From Balanoglossus misakiensis (taxonomy: Eukaryota > Hemichordata): a stretch of 64,000 bases of DNA. The stretch is taken from NCBI GenBank assembly GCA_040954595.2, contig CM082592.2, positions 3,906,001 through 3,970,000 on the forward strand. Reading direction: 5' to 3'. The notes below the pieces were generated by a model. The model searched no databases. It was not told the origin of the DNA and worked only from the letters and a program-made list of their open reading frames with translations. The number at the start of each line of letters is the position of its first letter. The first letter of the stretch is position 1. This document shows positions 60,726 to 64,000 of the stretch, one piece after another. Position numbers and translations under genes: made by a program.

Positions 60726-61835
60726 TTACGTCCAATCCAAACGTTCTGCAAATTTTGCGTTCGACGCATTCAAATAATGGACTGCCTTCACTTCCTTACA
60801 TATTTCATCCGCACCGTATAAGTAGACTTTAGTTTTGTCTCTCCTTTTCACCCACTTTGCTGTCTTTTCCCGATCGCCTACACAGACTATGGTCGCCAAT
60901 ATCGTGTCTGTTGTTAGGACAGCACACTGCCTTACATCATTGACAGTCACAGTTCACTGTATACAATTTTTGTAACCAGAGTCTCTGGTTAGGCACCTGT
61001 GCATAGGACGGTTGTGGCCCTTTAATGTCTTCTGGAGTGTTTACTATAAACGTTGCCAAACGATAGGTATCTTCGCCTGCCAAGGTCTCTTTGCTCTCCG
61101 CAAAATTGGTTAGGGAGACTGTAGTCGAGCCAACGACCTGTGCGAGTGGACGATGAACAGCCGGTAGAGAACACATAAAAAAAAAGTCATGTAGTTTCTT
61201 GCAGAGATGGTGAAATTATACCCAGCACAGTAATGTGATGAAACCTGAGAAGTTGGTGCCTTTTAGTCCAGCTGTCAGCCCCTCAGACATGTGTACACCA
61301 CTGCTCTGTCATTGATGTTAATCGTACAATCATGAAATCTGGCTATCATTTTCACTCAATTTCTGATTTATGTGACCGACCGACCGACCAACCGACCGGT
61401 CATTGAATTACGGTAGTAAGCACCTCAAAAAATCAAAGTCATAAACTTTTTCTGATGTTTAGCTCAAGCTTTAGATTATTCTGTTTTAAAGATTGAGAAT
61501 AAGAATAAGTGCAACATTTTTAGTGAGGGAGCCAAGTTGCTTATAATTTAAAATTCAACAATTGAAAATAGCAATTTTTTTGAAAACTGTAACACATGGA
61601 TATACCATATGTGGAATGTTGCATATTAATATAAAAGTAAGTTGTCAGTCTACTAGACTCTAGTGAAGATTCCTTACGTTGGCCATTAGCACCTCAACTT
61701 TCGCCAGGGATTCTTGACTGTCCAAACTGCGGTAGTCTTCCCATACAAACTGCTTCCAGTTCTTTGAACCCATGTATACATGGACACTGTTGCTAGGATA
61801 CCAGGCTGATGCTGGGCAGTATGTTGGGCGTTCCA
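60726..61835 (-). CDS. Unrecognised gene, three 3' exons
   Basis: Minus-strand exons 61835-61678, 61137-60997 and 60926-60726 have consistent phases (2 in, then 0, 0) and standard splice signals. They give about 165 residues ending ...AKFAERLDWT and a TAA stop. The first exon contains YPSNSVHVYMGSKNWKQFVW, the second VVGSTTVSLTNFAESKETLA, the third VCVGDREKTAKWVKRRDKTK. Composition is protein-like, with no long low-complexity runs and no membrane helix. The start is missing and must lie upstream of 61835. I do not recognise the family. The second exon could instead read through its donor to a stop near 60937, so the last exon is less sure. It may also be a relic. Confidence 0.45.
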
Positions 61836-62178
61836 CTGGGACATGTTTTCATATTTAAATATTTTGTCCGGGGGTCATCACAGGTCGCCTCATGTCAACC
61901 ACGTAAAGTTTGGATAGTGAGTGTAATGAAAATATTACACAGGTGATCGTCTGAGGGATATCATAGAGTGTCTATAGATCAAGGTGACTCTCTGTAGGCA
62001 GCTTGAGGTAGTGTCAATTGTAAAGTTGAAAACTAGTCAGACCATAGAGGGCCAAACTCTGTCAGGCTGTCACCTCCCTTTCACCATATTGTTGAAAACT
62101 TGGGGGGGGGGGGCGTATGAAAACCATGGGATGAAACCAATGTGTAGAAGTGGAGGGTTGTGTGGTGCTATTAAGCTA

Positions 62179-62274
62179 TTAACCCTTTCACCACCATGGT
62201 TTAGTCCAACCAATTGATTTCTATGGAAAGGTTGCATGGACCTCTATAGAGGGAACTGGGGGTGAAAGGGTTAA
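62179..62274. mobile_element. TTAA MITE, third copy of the TTAACCCTTTCACC family
   Basis: TTAACCCTTTCACCACCATGG to GGGGGTGAAAGGGTTAA, 96 bp, in reverse orientation to the two copies in GGT introns. TTAA is intact on both sides. Confidence 0.82.
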
Positions 62275-62970
62275 GGGTGGCATGCTAGTTGAAGTGTTTA
62301 TAAGCTTGGCTGCCTTTTTGCCTGAATTTGTGTCCGTGAGAATTAAAGCCAGAGAATGATTGGTTTTCATCAAAACTTTCCATATTGGATGCTGTAGACT
62401 AATATCCCTTGCTGCTGAACAGGATTGATAAAAGGGCTGCTCATTGAAAAAGTTACATAAAATTTGTTTGCATCTCTTCTCCCACTAGCTCTTGAACTTC
62501 AAATCTGGTTCTATTTATCATGTATGGGGGGGGGGACCAATATATGCTACATGTACTTGAAGTATATCTTAATTGTGATTTGCCAAATTGGAGGACTAAA
62601 GGAGAATTAAGTGCTGCAAGGGTAAACAGCAATTATCTTTGACTGAGATGCCCCCCTCTTCACCCTCAGGTCAGTTAAGTTAATCAAAATGTGATCGGCA
62701 GGTAACCTTTGAGCTCAAGGACGCCTTCAGGATCTGCCACATTACATTTTTACAGTTAACATTTTTTCAGTAAAAGTAATTGAAAATGAGCTCATAAAAA
62801 GCCAGTGCCCAGTTTCGGGATCTTCGACCCTCGTAAATCCGACACTTTCTTTTTTCATGTGTGTGTTTTAATCTCCTTCGATGGTTTTTATGGGACGCGA
62901 TGTTTGAGTGTCTTCCTTGTGGGTTTTTTTTTGTACCTGTGATTTCACGACCTTTTTCTCTCACTCTCAG

Positions 62971-63058
62971 TAGCTACGCTACCTGGTTGTCTGATCGGAA
63001 GAATGCAACCGCTATTTTGTTCTCCGGGCAGGGAATTTCTGGAGCAAAGCGAAGATCG
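62971..63058 (+). CDS. Candidate internal exon
   Basis: Strong acceptor (CCTTTTTCTCTCACTCTCAG) and a weak donor GTAGTT. Entered in phase 1 it reads VATLPGCLIGRMQPLF and on to EFLEQSED without a stop, which would fit the three phase-1 donors at 48557, 50033 and 50689. A second frame is also open. Speculative. Confidence 0.22.
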
Positions 63059-63305
63059 GTAGTTAAAATCTGTCGGTGGTGACGAGAGTCTTCATTTGCA
63101 TGCACTGAAGTGAAGTGTGTGTGTCAAAGTAGCCACTGTTCAGGCCAAATAATAGACTTTTATTGCTGACTTCTTTGTGTTAGTTTTGTTGTTGATTGTC
63201 ACGGTCACGGTCGGTTCATAAGAGTAAAGATTTCCTCTTAAAACTGGTGACCACGTCTTGCAAATCATTGCCGTATTTCCATCATTTGTCAGTGTGTATA
63301 TTTAA

Positions 63306-63633
63306 AGGGACAAAGTCTCCCAGTTTTGACATTATTTTGGTAATTTCTTTTGAAATGCTGTTGTTCTCCTCACTGAAATATACAGTTCAACTCTCACCCT
63401 GTGCATGGTTATAATATGTGAATTCTTCTATAAAGCAATTTTTGGTACATACCAAAAATTTAATTGTGGAAGTACCGGTAATACAGTATGCCCATGTACA
63501 GGGTATGAGTTGAGCTGTGACAACCAGTAATTGTGCCCATATCAATGAGCTGAACAATATAAATAATATTTCACAAGAAACTTCAATTATAAATAACTGA
63601 GATAATGTTAAAAAAATGAGTGAATTTGTCCCT
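63306..63633. mobile_element. 328 bp foldback element, AGGGACAAAG family
   Basis: TTAA (63302-63305) then AGGGACAAAGTCTCCC at the left; ATTTGTCCCT then GTAA at the right. Arms share CAGTTCAACTC and ACCCTGTGCATGG or close variants. The right target copy has one change. Confidence 0.75.
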
Positions 63634-64000
63634 GTAAGTGTAAGAAATAAAATTGACTTCTGCAGTCCATGTACCTCACTTTGAGTCAATACAACTGCAG
63701 TCAGTAGTTGAAGTGCTTCTTGACTTTCCAATACAATTTAACAGTCACTGAAGTTTCACCCCAGGGCAAATAGTTGACCTTGAGAAGTTTAGTATATTAC
63801 TAACCCCTCGGGACATCTCCTCCCAATAAGTCATTTATCAATCTAATTTTGTACTCTCACAATCACTTGCTGTTTTGCTGAACCGTAACGTAGGAATTCA
63901 GATATTAATAGTTTCAATGAATAAGCGGTTATGGGGATTCTTGTTTGGCTCTCTCAAGCTCACTTCTAAGATGTTATAGATTGATCATGTTAGCAAAGTT

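Noticed and set aside
63387-63731. 114-codon minus-strand hydrophobic frame
   Set aside because: Begins without an ATG and lies largely in the foldback element 63306-63633.

Overview
The window is genomic DNA from an animal, not a bacterium. Genes are split into short exons by GT-AG introns of about 0.1 to 5.6 kb. Replication-dependent histone genes end in the metazoan 3' stem-loop, and short foldback transposons and microsatellites are abundant. The mix of a PhoD-type phosphatase, clustered histones and many TTAA-flanked foldback elements suggests a marine invertebrate (non-vertebrate deuterostome or lophotrochozoan). I cannot name the species from sequence alone.

Layout: (1) 1592-8304, plus strand, a 12-exon PhoD-like metallophosphatase whose first coding exon was not found. 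(2) 10365-13008, minus strand, a 3-exon MFSD4-type major facilitator transporter. (3) 14.8-31.7 kb, a histone locus arranged as a large inverted repeat. The left arm holds H2A(-), H2B(+), H4(+); the right arm holds H4(-), H2B(-), H2A(+). The spacer holds a complete 6-exon cytosolic sulfotransferase and an extra H4. A 2.1 kb segment carrying the sulfotransferase terminal exon plus H4 has been duplicated, and one copy has since received a 618 bp foldback element. No H3 or H1 gene was seen. (4) 34730-46284, minus strand, an 11-exon gamma-glutamyltransferase; its 641-residue reading frame closes exactly across all exons and includes a remote first exon. (5) 46.3-64 kb, gene-poor DNA with several repeat families, three possible phase-1 first exons on the plus strand (48.4-50.7 kb), and an unrecognised three-exon reading frame on the minus strand (60.7-61.8 kb).

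The enzymes (phosphatase, sulfotransferase, gamma-glutamyltransferase) and the transporter do not form an evident pathway. The histone genes are the only functionally linked set. The structural story is DNA rearrangement: palindromic histone arms, mosaic H4 copies, an orphan sulfotransferase exon, and a filled versus empty insertion site that shows a foldback element moving after the duplication.
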